In this document: piece after piece, positions 16,300 to 24,823 of the stretch
Numbering within the stretch: position 1 is the first letter of the stretch
Layout of the letters: every line of letters begins with the position of its first letter
Origin: Flavobacteriaceae bacterium
GTDB lineage: Bacteria > Bacteroidota > Bacteroidia > Flavobacteriales > Flavobacteriaceae
Length of the DNA stretch: 64,000 nucleotides
Reading direction: 5' to 3'
NCBI GenBank assembly: GCA_014075215.1
Contig: CP046177.1
Location: forward strand, 186,001-250,000
Made by a program: the position numbers and the translations under genes
The notes under the pieces: generated by a model
What the model was told of the DNA's origin: nothing
Database searches by the model: none
The model's input: the letters and a program-made list of their open reading frames with translations, nothing else

Positions 16300-16647
16300 A
16301 TGCATACACAAGAGCTCCTGAAGCATTTTTTACCCGAAGGTATTTTAGATTACTTTGAACTTAAAGAGGTAAAAGATTCAACGAACAAACTTACTTTGGT
16401 TTTAGAAGAAAAACCTATACAACCAGATGAGTTATCTCATCGTAAATTACATTCCAAAGGATTTTACCCAGTAGTAGATATTCAAGATTTTCCAGTACGT
16501 AACAAGGCTTGTTTTTTACAAGTAAAACGTAGACGATGGTTAGATGTTGATACCTCAGAAGTATTCTCAAGAGATTGGAATTTGGTAGCAAAGGGAACTC
16601 GAATGACAGAAGAGTTCTCTCTTTTTTTAAAGAGGCTTGTTAGATAG
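16300..16647 (+). CDS. ISAon1 transposase N-terminal region protein orfA (element C)
   Basis: The 115-residue protein resembles the orfA of elements A and B: ELLKHFLPEGILDYFELKEV at the start, the basic block LQVKRRRWLDVDTSEVFSRD, and the end SLFLKRLVR. A T7-A3 run at 16622-16631 near its end is the point where orfB is entered, the same place as in the other copies. Confidence 0.83.
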   Translation: MHTQELLKHFLPEGILDYFELKEVKDSTNKLTLVLEEKPIQPDELSHRKLHSKGFYPVVDIQDFPVRNKACFLQVKRRRWLDVDTSEVFSRDWNLVAKGTRMTEEFSLFLKRLVR

Positions 16648-17624
16648 TATTCCAGTAAGTTGTAAAAGTTTATCTACCTACTATCACCTTAACGGCAAGC
16701 GATTAGAAGAACAATATCGCAATCATTTAAGTAACTTTTTGACTTGGGATCAATTAGCTCATGCCGACCAATGGCTGCTTTTTAAGAAGAATATAGGAAC
16801 TCATTTAAGTATTGATGAAGTAGCATACTCAAGGCGAGCTCTATACAGTGATTACCAACAAAGCAGGTAAAGGAAAACGAGGCAGTTTAGTAGCCATAGT
16901 AGCTACCACACAAAGTGAACGAGTCATAGAAGTGTTAAGGAAAATTCCAAGTAAAGACCGATATTTAGTAGAAGAAATCACTTTGGATATGGCACCTACT
17001 ATGGAAAAGATTGCTAAAAAAGCCTTTCCTAAAGCTACTCAGGTCACAGACCGATTTCATGTACAAAAACGAGCTTATGATGCCTTGCAAGAAATTCGAA
17101 TACAGTATAGATGGAAAACCATAGAACAAGAAAATAATGAAATAGCATTGGCTAAAGAAACAGGAAAAAACTTTAAACCGAATATCCTTGACAATGGAGA
17201 TACTCCCAAACAACTACTAGCTAGAAGTAGGTATTTACTCTTTAAAGCCCCTAACAAATGGACAGCCAAACAAAAATTTAGAGCAGAATTACTCTTTGAA
17301 AGATACCCCAACTTGGAACGAGCTTATGAGCTTACTAGAGAACTGGCAACGATTTATCAAAAGACAAAAGACAAGGCGGTAGCATATACAAAACTAGCTA
17401 GATGGTATGATAAGGTAGAAAAATCAGAGTTCAGTAAAAGTTTTGGAACAGTAGCTAGATCAATACAAAGTCATTATCGAAGCATCTTAAATTTCTTTGA
17501 TAATAGAAGTACCAATGCTTCTGCTGAATCTTTTAATGCTAAAATAAAAACTTTTAGACTACAATTTAGAGGCGTAAGATCTGTTCCTTTCTTCCTATTC
17601 AGACTATCTAAAATTTATGCGTAA
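16631..17624 (+). pseudogene. ISAon1-type transposase orfB (element C), frameshifted
   Basis: The frame opens after the orfA slip site and reads LLDSIPVSCKSLSTYYHLNG to LSIDEVAYS. There a one-base loss (about 16832-16835, where sister copies read SKGELYT) shifts the frame. The remainder resumes from about 16848 as ITNKAGKGKRGSLVAIVATT to the stop at 17622-17624. Catalytic blocks EITLDMAPTM, QVTDRFHVQKRAYDALQ and STNASAESFNAKIKTFR are present in the second part. This copy probably cannot move by itself. Confidence 0.82.
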
Positions 17625-17657
17625 AAATCTAAATCCCACAACTTTTTTGCTTGACCC

Positions 17658-17880
17658 CTAATTAGCGACAAAATACTGTATGAAGTTCAAAATGAAGATT
17701 TTGGACTTGAAGGTTTTCATCTTGCTGAACAAAAAATAAAATACGGACTATCTCTTTTCAATGACTATGACCATCTTGAAAAGTTTGAATTGCACAGTCG
17801 AAGATACATAGGAAATAAAGCAAAATTGACTAACTGGATAATGAAAATTATTCAGAATGAAACTTCGGGAACCGACACTT
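17658..17880 (+). pseudogene. Methyltransferase-like middle piece of the interrupted XRE gene
   Basis: The frame continues from the XRE piece: SDKILYEVQNEDFGLEGFHL, then AEQKIKYGLSLFNDYDHLEK, then FELHSRRYIGNKAKLTNWIM. RRYIGNK-KL-W is the opening signature of D12-class adenine-specific DNA methyltransferases. The rest of that enzyme is missing because an IS3 copy begins at 17881 and the sequence beyond the IS is unrelated. XRE and methyltransferase parts lie in one frame, so either the gene was a fusion or the two families are read through. The fragment has no catalytic DPPY-like motif. Confidence 0.65.
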
Positions 17881-17910
17881 TGGATATGCAACAAAAAATG
17901 GTACAAAAAG

Positions 17911-18780
17911 TTAAGCTACATTTTTGATTTGATATAATTTTTCAAATTCGATGATATTTTTGTAACCAAGAGCAGAATGTCTTCTGTATCTGTTGTACCA
18001 AGTTTCTATGTATTCAAAGACTTTAATTTGAAGACTTTTGTTGGATATAAACTTATTGTCTATCATTAGTTCTGTTTTGATTGTTTTAAAAAAAGATTCA
18101 GCTACTGCATTATCCCAACAGTTTCCTTTTCTACTCATACTGGGTGTTACATGATAACTTTTAAGGATATTAACAAACGCATGAGATGCGTATTGTACAC
18201 CTCGATCAGAATGAAAAATCATACCTTCACAAGGCATTCTGTTGTTTACAGCCATTCTCCATGCAGCAATGATAGTTTGTCTTGCTTTGAGTCCATTGCT
18301 CAAAGACCAACCAATGACTTTACGATCAAACAGGTCAATAATTACCGTTAAGTACAGCCATCCTTGTGCAGGCTTTAAATAGGTAATATCAGAAACCCAT
18401 TTCTGTGCAGCAGCGGTAGCTTTAAAATCTCTATCCAATACATTATCAGCTACCGGATATTGATGCTTAGAATCTGTCGTGACAACAAATTTCTTTTTAC
18501 GAACTGCTTTAATCCCGTGTTTTTTCATCAATCGTGCTACCCTAGACCTAGATACTTTAAACCCTTTAGCTTTGAGTTCCTCTGTAATTCTAGGACTTCC
18601 ATAAGTAGATTTACTTCGCTCACAGATACGGTGAATCTCAGAGAGTAGCATACGATTTTTTCCATCTCTATCTGATGGAACATAATTCTTACTCCTGTAA
18701 TAACTGTTTCTACTAATTTTAAAAATTTTACACATCTTCCCAACCGGATATTCTCTACTGTAATCTTTGATAAATTTCAA
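17911..18780 (-). CDS. IS3-family transposase orfB (copy 2)
   Basis: The 289-residue product is identical in sequence to the orfB of copy 1, including the DDE blocks KWVSDITYL, FHSDRGVQY and AESFFKTIKTE. The high identity implies recent transposition or gene conversion. Production of the active fusion is doubtful because the slippery string in the orfA of this copy is altered. Confidence 0.92.
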   Translation of the reverse strand: MKFIKDYSREYPVGKMCKIFKISRNSYYRSKNYVPSDRDGKNRMLLSEIHRICERSKSTYGSPRITEELKAKGFKVSRSRVARLMKKHGIKAVRKKKFVVTTDSKHQYPVADNVLDRDFKATAAAQKWVSDITYLKPAQGWLYLTVIIDLFDRKVIGWSLSNGLKARQTIIAAWRMAVNNRMPCEGMIFHSDRGVQYASHAFVNILKSYHVTPSMSRKGNCWDNAVAESFFKTIKTELMIDNKFISNKSLQIKVFEYIETWYNRYRRHSALGYKNIIEFEKLYQIKNVA

Positions 18781-19076
18781 TACTTCCGATCGCTCTTGGA
18801 GAAGATGCTCACGGCATTTTTTAAGATATCCCGCTCCATGGTAACATCCTTGAGCTGTTTACGTAATCGCTCTAACTCTTTCTGATCTTCTGTGAGTTGT
18901 TTGACGCCATTACCGCTAAAAGCTAAATCAGGACGCTGTTCTAATTCTCTACGCCATCTGTAAATAAGATCTGCACTGATTCCCAATTCCATGGCAATCT
19001 GCTTTGTGTTACCTCGTACATTGCTTAATTCTACTGCTTTAATTTTAAACTCTTTACTGTATTTTCTTCGTTTCAT
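18777..19076 (-). CDS. IS3-family transposase orfA (copy 2), slippery site altered
   Basis: The 99-residue product differs from that of copy 1 by one residue, ILKNAV instead of ILKKAV. The change turns the frameshift string A-AAA-AAG into A-AAA-AAT (reverse complement around 18815-18822). The HTH and leucine-zipper regions are unchanged. Confidence 0.92.
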   Translation of the reverse strand: MKRRKYSKEFKIKAVELSNVRGNTKQIAMELGISADLIYRWRRELEQRPDLAFSGNGVKQLTEDQKELERLRKQLKDVTMERDILKNAVSIFSKSDRKY

Positions 19077-19139
19077 ATGGTTAAGTTATTTTAGATAAAA
19101 TTAGCTTAACTCTTTGTCACTCTAAATGTAGCAAGTCCA

Positions 19140-19396
19140 AAAAATGTAAAGTAAAAGCCAAACAACGATTTGAACATTGGTTTGAGGATACAGAAAAATT
19201 GGAATTTAAAAATTTCAATACAGCAATGAACAGTATTAAACATCATTTTAATACCATCTTAAACTTTTTTGACAATAGGAATACAAATGCAAATGCAGAG
19301 TCTTTTAATTCAAAAATAAAACTCTTTAGAGCCAATCAAAGAGGCGTAAGAGATACACAATTTTTCCTCTTTAGACTTGAAAAATTATTCGCTTAA
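19140..19396 (+). pseudogene. C-terminal fragment of another ISAon1-type transposase
   Basis: Directly after IS3 copy 2 the frame reads KCKVKAKQRFEHWFEDTEKL, then EFKNFNTAMNSIKHHFNTIL, and closes NANAESFNSKIKLFRANQRG with FFLFRLEKLFA. These match the C-terminal block of the ISAon1 transposases above but from a more distant copy. The N-terminal two thirds are absent. It is the right-hand side of the deletion spanning the IS3 copy. Confidence 0.8.
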
Positions 19397-19593
19397 TACC
19401 CATAAAATTTACTTGAGCCATTTTTTGATTGAATCGAAAAATAGTAACTTTATTTTTGAGTGCCTGTTTAGATATTCGGGAAAAATGGATAGAACATTTT
19501 TTAAATCTTTTAATTCTTGAACCTTTTGATTCATGAAACACCAAATTCAGTTAAAAATATCCAGATATCCTAACGGCCATTTAATTTTATCTT

Positions 19594-20928
19594 TTGAAAA
19601 TAGACATTAGTTTTAAGCGAATTAACACTCTTGCCGTACCTGCATTAATTGCCGGTATTGCCGAACCAATTATATCCATTACCGATACTGCCATTGTAGG
19701 GAATATAGCGTTTCATGCCACGGAAAGCCTGGGAGCTGTTGCTATTGTGGGTACGTTTATCTCCATGTTGGTATGGGTTTTCGGACAAATCCGAAGTGCC
19801 ATATCATCTATTATTTCTCAGTATTTGGGTGCTCATAAATTGGATGAGGTAAAAACATTACCCGCCCAGGCTATCATTCTTGTTGTGAGTGCAAGTATTA
19901 TTTTGGTGGTGTTTACCTATCCTTTTGCAAGAAACATTTTTTCGCTTTACGGTGCTTCGGATCAGGTTTTGGAATATACTACTGATTACTATAAGATCAG
20001 AATCCTTGGTTTTCCTTTTTCTCTGTTTGTATTTGCCGTTTTTGGAACTTTCAGAGGTTTACAAAATACATACTACCCGATGGTGGTTGGAATTTTTGGC
20101 GCTTGTATGAATGTAGTATTGGACTGGGTGTTGGTTTATGGTATAGAGGGGTTTATTCCTGCTATGAATATCAAAGGAGCCGCCTATGCCAGTTTTATAT
20201 CTCAGGTATTAATGGCTGTAGCTTCCGGATATTACTTACTTAAAAAGACAAACATCACACTTACCATTGTATTTCCTTTTAATAAAGAAATAAAACGACT
20301 GATCGGAATGGTACTCAACTTATTTGTAAGAACGATTGCTTTGAATGTTGCATTGCTTTTTGCCGTATATAAGGCTACCGGTTATGGAAAAGAATCATTA
20401 GCTGCGTATGGTATCGGGATACAATTGTGGTTTTTAGGTGCTTTTATTATTGACGGATATTCCAGTGCCGGAAATATATTATCGGGAAGGATCTTAGGAG
20501 CAAAAAAATATAATACTCTTATTGCGCTGAGTAAAAAACTGACAGTGTATGCATTGTATACGGGAATTATCTTAATCATCATTGGATTTTTGTTATATAC
20601 GCCAATAGGTGCTGTTTTTACAAAAGATCCGCTGGTATTAACTCAGTTTTATGATGTATTTTGGATCATCATCATCATGCAACCTTTTTGTGCTGTCACA
20701 TTTATTTTTGACGCTATATTTAAAGGAATGGGAAAAATGAGGTTTTTAAGAAACGTATTACTCTTTTCAACTTTTTTTGTTTTTATACCTTCTTTAGTAG
20801 TATTAGACAAGTTGGGCTATAAACTCCATGCTGTCTGGTTTACATTTTTTTTATGGGTTTTGGCAAGGGGAATCCCCTTGATTATAAAATTTAGAAGAAC
20901 GTTTTTACCCCTGATTCAAAAAAGTTAA
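19594..20928 (+). CDS. MATE-family efflux transporter
   Basis: The 444-residue protein has about twelve hydrophobic helices in two related halves, with the family opening INTLAVPALIAGIAEPIISI and the hallmark TDTAIVG; the motif RSAISSIISQYLGA is also present. These exporters move drugs or metabolites out in exchange for Na+ or H+. A TTG at 19594 is the best start, since no ATG fits before the conserved N terminus. The last ~110 bases of the gene are duplicated at 23456-23571, so the 2.5 kb between is an insertion separating it from the enoyl-CoA hydratase gene. The coding sequence itself is intact. Confidence 0.9.
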   Translation: MKIDISFKRINTLAVPALIAGIAEPIISITDTAIVGNIAFHATESLGAVAIVGTFISMLVWVFGQIRSAISSIISQYLGAHKLDEVKTLPAQAIILVVSASIILVVFTYPFARNIFSLYGASDQVLEYTTDYYKIRILGFPFSLFVFAVFGTFRGLQNTYYPMVVGIFGACMNVVLDWVLVYGIEGFIPAMNIKGAAYASFISQVLMAVASGYYLLKKTNITLTIVFPFNKEIKRLIGMVLNLFVRTIALNVALLFAVYKATGYGKESLAAYGIGIQLWFLGAFIIDGYSSAGNILSGRILGAKKYNTLIALSKKLTVYALYTGIILIIIGFLLYTPIGAVFTKDPLVLTQFYDVFWIIIIMQPFCAVTFIFDAIFKGMGKMRFLRNVLLFSTFFVFIPSLVVLDKLGYKLHAVWFTFFLWVLARGIPLIIKFRRTFLPLIQKS

Positions 20929-20937
20929 CTTTGGTAC
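20821..20937 (+). repeat. Direct repeat, left copy (3' end of the MATE gene)
   Basis: This copy holds the last part of the MATE gene and nine bases beyond the stop, ending ACTTTGGTAC. The same sequence with a few changes is at 23456-23571. The pair encloses the IS5-like remnant and the metalloprotease. Confidence 0.88.
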
Positions 20938-21036
20938 ACCTTGGCAGCTAATAGGACCAAAGATTGTTCAAATACAGAAATATGGGCAAGGGTTGAGCAC
21001 GTCTTTGGGTTTATGGAAAAATCATGGACAGTATAA
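20938..21036 (+). pseudogene. IS5-type transposase C-terminal remnant
   Basis: The frame reads TLAANRTKDCSNTEIWARVE, then HVFGFMEKSWTV and a stop. R-RVEHVFGFM is the conserved C-terminal block of IS5-family DDE transposases, carrying the catalytic Glu. Only about 32 codons remain. It follows the left direct repeat immediately, so it may belong to the element that created the duplication. Confidence 0.6.
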
Positions 21037-21075
21037 AACCTACGCCAGTATTAAAATAAAACCAGCGTAGGTTTT
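21035..21075 (+). terminator. Perfect hairpin followed by T-rich sequence
   Basis: AAAACCTACGC (21035-21045) pairs perfectly with GCGTAGGTTTT (21065-21075) across a 19-base loop, followed by TTATGTTTTT. It may terminate transcription from the MATE gene or be the end of the IS remnant. Confidence 0.45.
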
Positions 21076-21132
21076 TTATGTTTTTATGGGCAAAAATTAA
21101 ATAATAGCCATAAATTTAGTGCGAAGTTCTAC

Positions 21133-22400
21133 TTAAAATAGAAGGTGCACATCAATACTGGCTAGTCCACCATCATTAAAAGCTTTACCAAAATCATCTT
21201 TCCCGTCACCGTTAAAATTACCGGATAACCATTTCTGTGTGTCCCAAAATCCGCCTTGCCTGGTAACCAATCTGTTGAAACCAAATCCTGATCCACTGGA
21301 TAGATGTACGTCGATACTGGCTAGCCCGCTGTCATAAAATACTTTAGCAAAATCATCTTTCCCATCACCGTTAAAATCACCGGATAACCATTTTTGTGCG
21401 TCCCAGAATCCGCCTTGCCTGGTAGCCCACCTGCTGAAACTAAAACCTGATCCACCGGATAGGTGTACATCAATACTGGCTAGCCCACCGTCATTAAATA
21501 CTTTAGCAAAATCATCTTTCCCATCACCGTTAAAATCACCGGACAACCATTGCTGTGTGTTCCAAAATCCGCCTTGCCTGGTAGCCCATCTGCTGAAACT
21601 AAAACCTGATCCACTGGATAGGTGTACATCAATACTGGCTAGCCCACCGTCATTAAATACTTTAGCAAAATCATCTTTCCCATCACCGTTAAAATCACCG
21701 GACAACCATTGCTGTGTGTTCCAAAATCCGCCTTGCCTGGTAGCCCATCTGCTGAAACTAAAACCTGATCCACTGGATAGGTGTACATCAATACTGGCTA
21801 GCCCACCGTCATTAAATACTTTAGCAAAATCATCTTTCCCATCACCGTTAAAATCACCGGACAACCATTGCTGTGTGTTCCAAAATCCGCCTTGCCTGGT
21901 AGCCCATCTGCTGAAACTAAAACCTGATCCACTGGATAGGTGTACATCAATACTGGCTAGCCCACCGTCATTAAATACTTTAGCAAAATCATCTTTCCCA
22001 TCACCGTTAAAATCACCGGACAACCATTGCTGTGTGTTCCAAAATTCCAAAATCCTGATCCTTGGTGTACATGGTAGCCCATCTGCTGAAACTAAAACCT
22101 GATCCTGAAACTGGATAGGTGTACGTCAATACTGGCTAGTCCACCGTCATTAAATACTTTAGCAAAATCATCTTTCCCATCACCGTTAAAATCACCGGAT
22201 AACCATTTTTGTGCATCCCAGAATCCGCCTTGCCTGGTAGCCCATCTGCTGAAACTAAAACCTGATCCGCTGGATAGGTGTACATCAATACTGGCTAGCC
22301 CGCCATCATTAAATACTTTAGCAAAATCATCTTTCCCATCACCGTTAAAATCACCGGATAACCATTGCTGTGTATTCCAAAATCCGCCTTGCCTGGTAGC
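21133..22400 (-). repeat. Eight tandem ~159-bp FG-GAP-type repeats
   Basis: The unit is 53 codons and runs from FWNTQQWLSGDFNGDGKDDF to RWATRQGG. The central four are almost identical in DNA, while the outer ones (FWDAQKW, FWDTQKW) differ more. This gradient suggests expansion by unequal crossing over. Each unit has a D-x-N-x-D-x-x-D calcium-binding loop. Confidence 0.9.
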
Positions 22401-23255
22401 CCATCTATAGTGCATAACTGATGGGTATATAGTTTCTAAAGCTATTTTATCATTGTTATTGAAATTGCCGCTCACCCCACTATGAAAACACGCTAACATA
22501 AGAGATGTGCTATCATAACCTGTTGGTGTTCCGGAAATATGGTTAGCACCATCATAACCAACACCCTCACTGGCATTTTGACCACAACTCTGTCGGGAGA
22601 ACCAATCGGTGTGTCGCAAACCGACACTATGACCAATCTCGTGAGTAATCACATGTTCTATCACATTAACACTAGAGTTCCTTAGACCAAAAATTTGATT
22701 CCATTTGTGTGGAGCCCCATTACTACTAGGAAATCCTGCTATTCCACCAGGAGAAGATACAGAGGGATTGTTGTACACTACGATATCTGCATTGGTTGAA
22801 CTACTAAAAGATAATGTAAATGTGATATTAATGTCAAGAGCATTATAATTTTGCACAGCTAATCCCAAAGCTGTACGTTCTTTAGAAGACAACCCGAAGA
22901 AACCACCAGTATAGCCAATAACGGAGATCGTTTTTCCTGCAGTGACTAAATTGTTTGTACTATATTGACGGCCATTCTGCTGTCCTAATTCAAATAAGTG
23001 TTTCTCAGAAATTGCGATGTCATTCTCAATAAGTAGTAACTCCTCGGAAGTCCCATCAGGATAGTTAAATACTTTATATTCTACAAAATCAGCGTTGAGA
23101 TTTAATGAAGTTAACTTGTCCTTGATTTCTTGAGAAACTTATTTTGTCGCCTCTACCTGATTAGATAAGTTCTCTATATTCTCATCTTTAGAACAAGAGA
23201 TGGCTATAAAAATGATGAATAATAAGGTCAGAAATGTAAATGATAATTTCTTCAT
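21133..23255 (-). pseudogene. Secreted HEIGH-type zinc metalloprotease with FG-GAP-like repeats, decayed
   Basis: From the ATG at 23255 the gene encodes a lipoprotein signal (KKLSFTFLTLLFIIFIAISC). After ATK there is an in-frame TAA at 23139-23141; the same frame then continues VSQEIKDKLTSLNLNADFVE and reaches the zinc motif HEIGHSVGLRH, which fits HEXXHXXGXXH of M57/metzincin-like peptidases. Eight ~53-residue repeats with the calcium-loop motif DFNGDGKDDF follow. The second repeat contains two small insertions (about 22035-22115) that shift the frame by two, so the ORF breaks at 22092 and resumes at 22050. With a nonsense codon and a frameshift it is most likely inactive. It lies within the insert flanked by the MATE duplication. 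Confidence 0.8.
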
Positions 23256-23604
23256 AATAAAAAATTTAGGGTTAAGTATATTAACAAAGCTAGAACAAAT
23301 TATCAAAGAAAGAAATCCCAATTTACAATGAAATTTTTACATCACCATAAGTGGTGAATGGTATTAAAAAACGGATATAAAAATTCTTATGGGTTTCCGT
23401 AACGCTTTCATTTTAAATTGATTTTGTATAGCACTGCGGACCTGAACACCAATGAAAACTCCGTGCTGTCCGGGTTACATTTTTTTATGGGTTTTGGCAA
23501 GGGGAATCCCCTTGGTTATAAAATTCAGAAGAACGTTTTTACCCCTGATTCAAAAAAGTTAACTTTGGTACGTTCTTAATTCTTGATAAGAATATCACAA
23601 TAAT
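23256..23604. other. Intergenic segment containing the second MATE 3'-end copy
   Basis: No gene is seen in these 349 bases. The left half is the upstream region of the metalloprotease. The right half contains the duplicated MATE end (23456-23571), which restores the native junction to the enoyl-CoA hydratase gene. Confidence 0.7.
23456..23571 (+). repeat. Direct repeat, right copy (duplicated MATE 3' end)
   Basis: The copy reads AAACTCCGTGCTGTCCGG and continues through GGCAAGGGGAATCCCCTTGG to ACTTTGGTAC, matching 20821-20937 with scattered changes and one T fewer. It is not translated here. The sequence after it leads directly to the enoyl-CoA hydratase gene. Confidence 0.88.
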
Positions 23605-24357
23605 ATGAACGGAAATCTATATACACATATTCAAAATAATGTTGGGATCATTAAATTTGGCCATCCGGCAGGGAATTCTTTTCCAAAAGCACTTTTGGAG
23701 AGCTTGACAAATGAGCTTGACAAACTTTCGGATAATGATGCCGTATCCGTTATTATTTTAAAATCCGAAGGAGATAGAACCTTTTGTGCAGGTGCTTCTT
23801 TTGACGAGCTTATGGCCATTGAAACTCCCGAACAGGGAATCGCTTTTTTCTCCGGTTTTGCCAATGTCATTAATGCGATGAGGAGCAGTACAAAAATGAT
23901 GATAGGATGTGTGCAGGGAAAAGCCGTTGGCGGAGGGGTGGGTTTGATAGCCGCATGTGATTATGTGTTTGCTACAAAAGATGCAGCAATTAAACTTTCC
24001 GAATTTACAATAGGCATTGGTCCTTTTGTAATTGCTCCTGCCGTAGAACGAAAAATAGGCATTGCAGGCTTATCGGAATTAACTGTTGCCGGGCACGAAT
24101 GGAAAAGTGCCTATTGGGCAAAAGAAAAAGGATTGTATGCAGCAGTATTTGAAACTCAAAAAGAAATGGAATCCGAAGCAGAAGCCTTGAGTATGAAGCT
24201 AGCGTCATATAATCCTGCCTCCTTAGAAGAAATGAAAAAAGTTTTTTGGAAAGGAACCGATAATTGGAACAGCCTGTTGAAAGAAAGAGCGGCAATATCA
24301 GGTTCTTTGGTCTTGTCAGACTTTACTAAAAAAGCATTGCAAAAATTTAAAAAATAA
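23605..24357 (+). CDS. Enoyl-CoA hydratase/isomerase family protein
   Basis: The 250-residue crotonase-fold protein has the oxyanion-hole segments CAGASFDELMAIE (about residues 60-72) and GKAVGGGVGLIAACDYVFAT (about 107-126), and the KLSEFTIGIGP segment. The catalytic position usually filled by Glu near the second hole is not obvious, so reaction type is uncertain: hydratase, isomerase or thioesterase-like. The product is soluble and cytoplasmic. The MATE gene upstream was probably its original neighbour, and the QueD-like gene follows after two bases, so they are likely cotranscribed. Confidence 0.85.
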   Translation: MNGNLYTHIQNNVGIIKFGHPAGNSFPKALLESLTNELDKLSDNDAVSVIILKSEGDRTFCAGASFDELMAIETPEQGIAFFSGFANVINAMRSSTKMMIGCVQGKAVGGGVGLIAACDYVFATKDAAIKLSEFTIGIGPFVIAPAVERKIGIAGLSELTVAGHEWKSAYWAKEKGLYAAVFETQKEMESEAEALSMKLASYNPASLEEMKKVFWKGTDNWNSLLKERAAISGSLVLSDFTKKALQKFKK

Positions 24358-24359
24358 CC

Positions 24360-24815
24360 ATGAGTACCATACGAATTACCAAACAATTTAATTTCGAAAC
24401 GGGGCATGCTTTATACGGATATGATGGAAAGTGTAAAAATGTACATGGGCATAGTTATAAATTAGATGTTACTGTTATCGGCACTCCTATAGAGGATACC
24501 CACCATGTAAAATATGGAATGGTGATTGACTTCTCCGATTTAAAAAAAATAGTGAAAGAAGAAATTGTCAATGTATTTGATCATGCGACGATTTTCAACA
24601 AAAATACGCCACATATAGAACTGGCCAAAGAATTAAAAGATCGCGGTCACCATGTAATTTTAGTTGATTATCAGCCTACCAGTGAAATGATGGTTCTTGA
24701 TTTTGCTGCAAAAATCAAGAAACGACTTCCGGAAAACATTCAATTGTTTAGTTTAAAACTCCGGGAAACCGAAACTTCATTTGCAGAATGGTTTGCTTCG
24801 GACAATAATATATAG
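24360..24815 (+). CDS. queD: 6-pyruvoyl-tetrahydropterin synthase / 6-carboxy-tetrahydropterin synthase family
   Basis: The 151-residue protein has zinc ligands in FETGHAL and VHGHSY, the catalytic Cys in GKCKNVHGH, and the Asp/His relay segment VFDHATIF. The C-terminal LRETETSFAEW supplies the substrate-binding Glu. Family members act in queuosine or tetrahydropterin synthesis; in bacteria QueD is the more likely role. Other queuosine genes are not in the window. It ends eight bases before the convergent TolC-like gene, with a short hairpin GTTTGG/CCAAAC between. Confidence 0.85.
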   Translation: MSTIRITKQFNFETGHALYGYDGKCKNVHGHSYKLDVTVIGTPIEDTHHVKYGMVIDFSDLKKIVKEEIVNVFDHATIFNKNTPHIELAKELKDRGHHVILVDYQPTSEMMVLDFAAKIKKRLPENIQLFSLKLRETETSFAEWFASDNNI

Positions 24816-24823
24816 TTGTTTGG

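Larger units (their letters stand above)
16239..17657 (+). mobile_element. ISAon1-like element C (1419 bp)
   Basis: The ends are GGATCAAGCAAAAAGTTTGT and, reverse complemented, GGGTCAAGCAAAAAAGTTGT. A perfect 8-bp duplication CTAATTAG flanks it. It carries orfA and a frameshifted orfB on the plus strand. Its proteins are clearly diverged from those of elements A and B. Confidence 0.92.
17881..19139 (-). mobile_element. IS3-family element, copy 2 (1259 bp), without target duplication
   Basis: This copy has the same length and ends as copy 1 (5546-6804) and only a few base differences. The flanking trinucleotides differ (CTT at the left, AAA at the right), and the two sides belong to unrelated genes: a methyltransferase fragment and a transposase fragment. 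That is what an IS-adjacent deletion or recombination between two IS3 copies would leave. Confidence 0.92.

Noticed and set aside
21557..22102. A 181-codon plus-strand open frame with internal repeats
   Set aside because: It is the antisense shadow of the 159-bp FG-GAP repeats; the minus strand encodes DFNGDGKDDF loops and a signal-bearing protease.
21133..22400. Possible CRISPR array because of regular repeats
   Set aside because: Units are 159 bp, contiguous and coding, with no spacers and no cas genes anywhere in the window.
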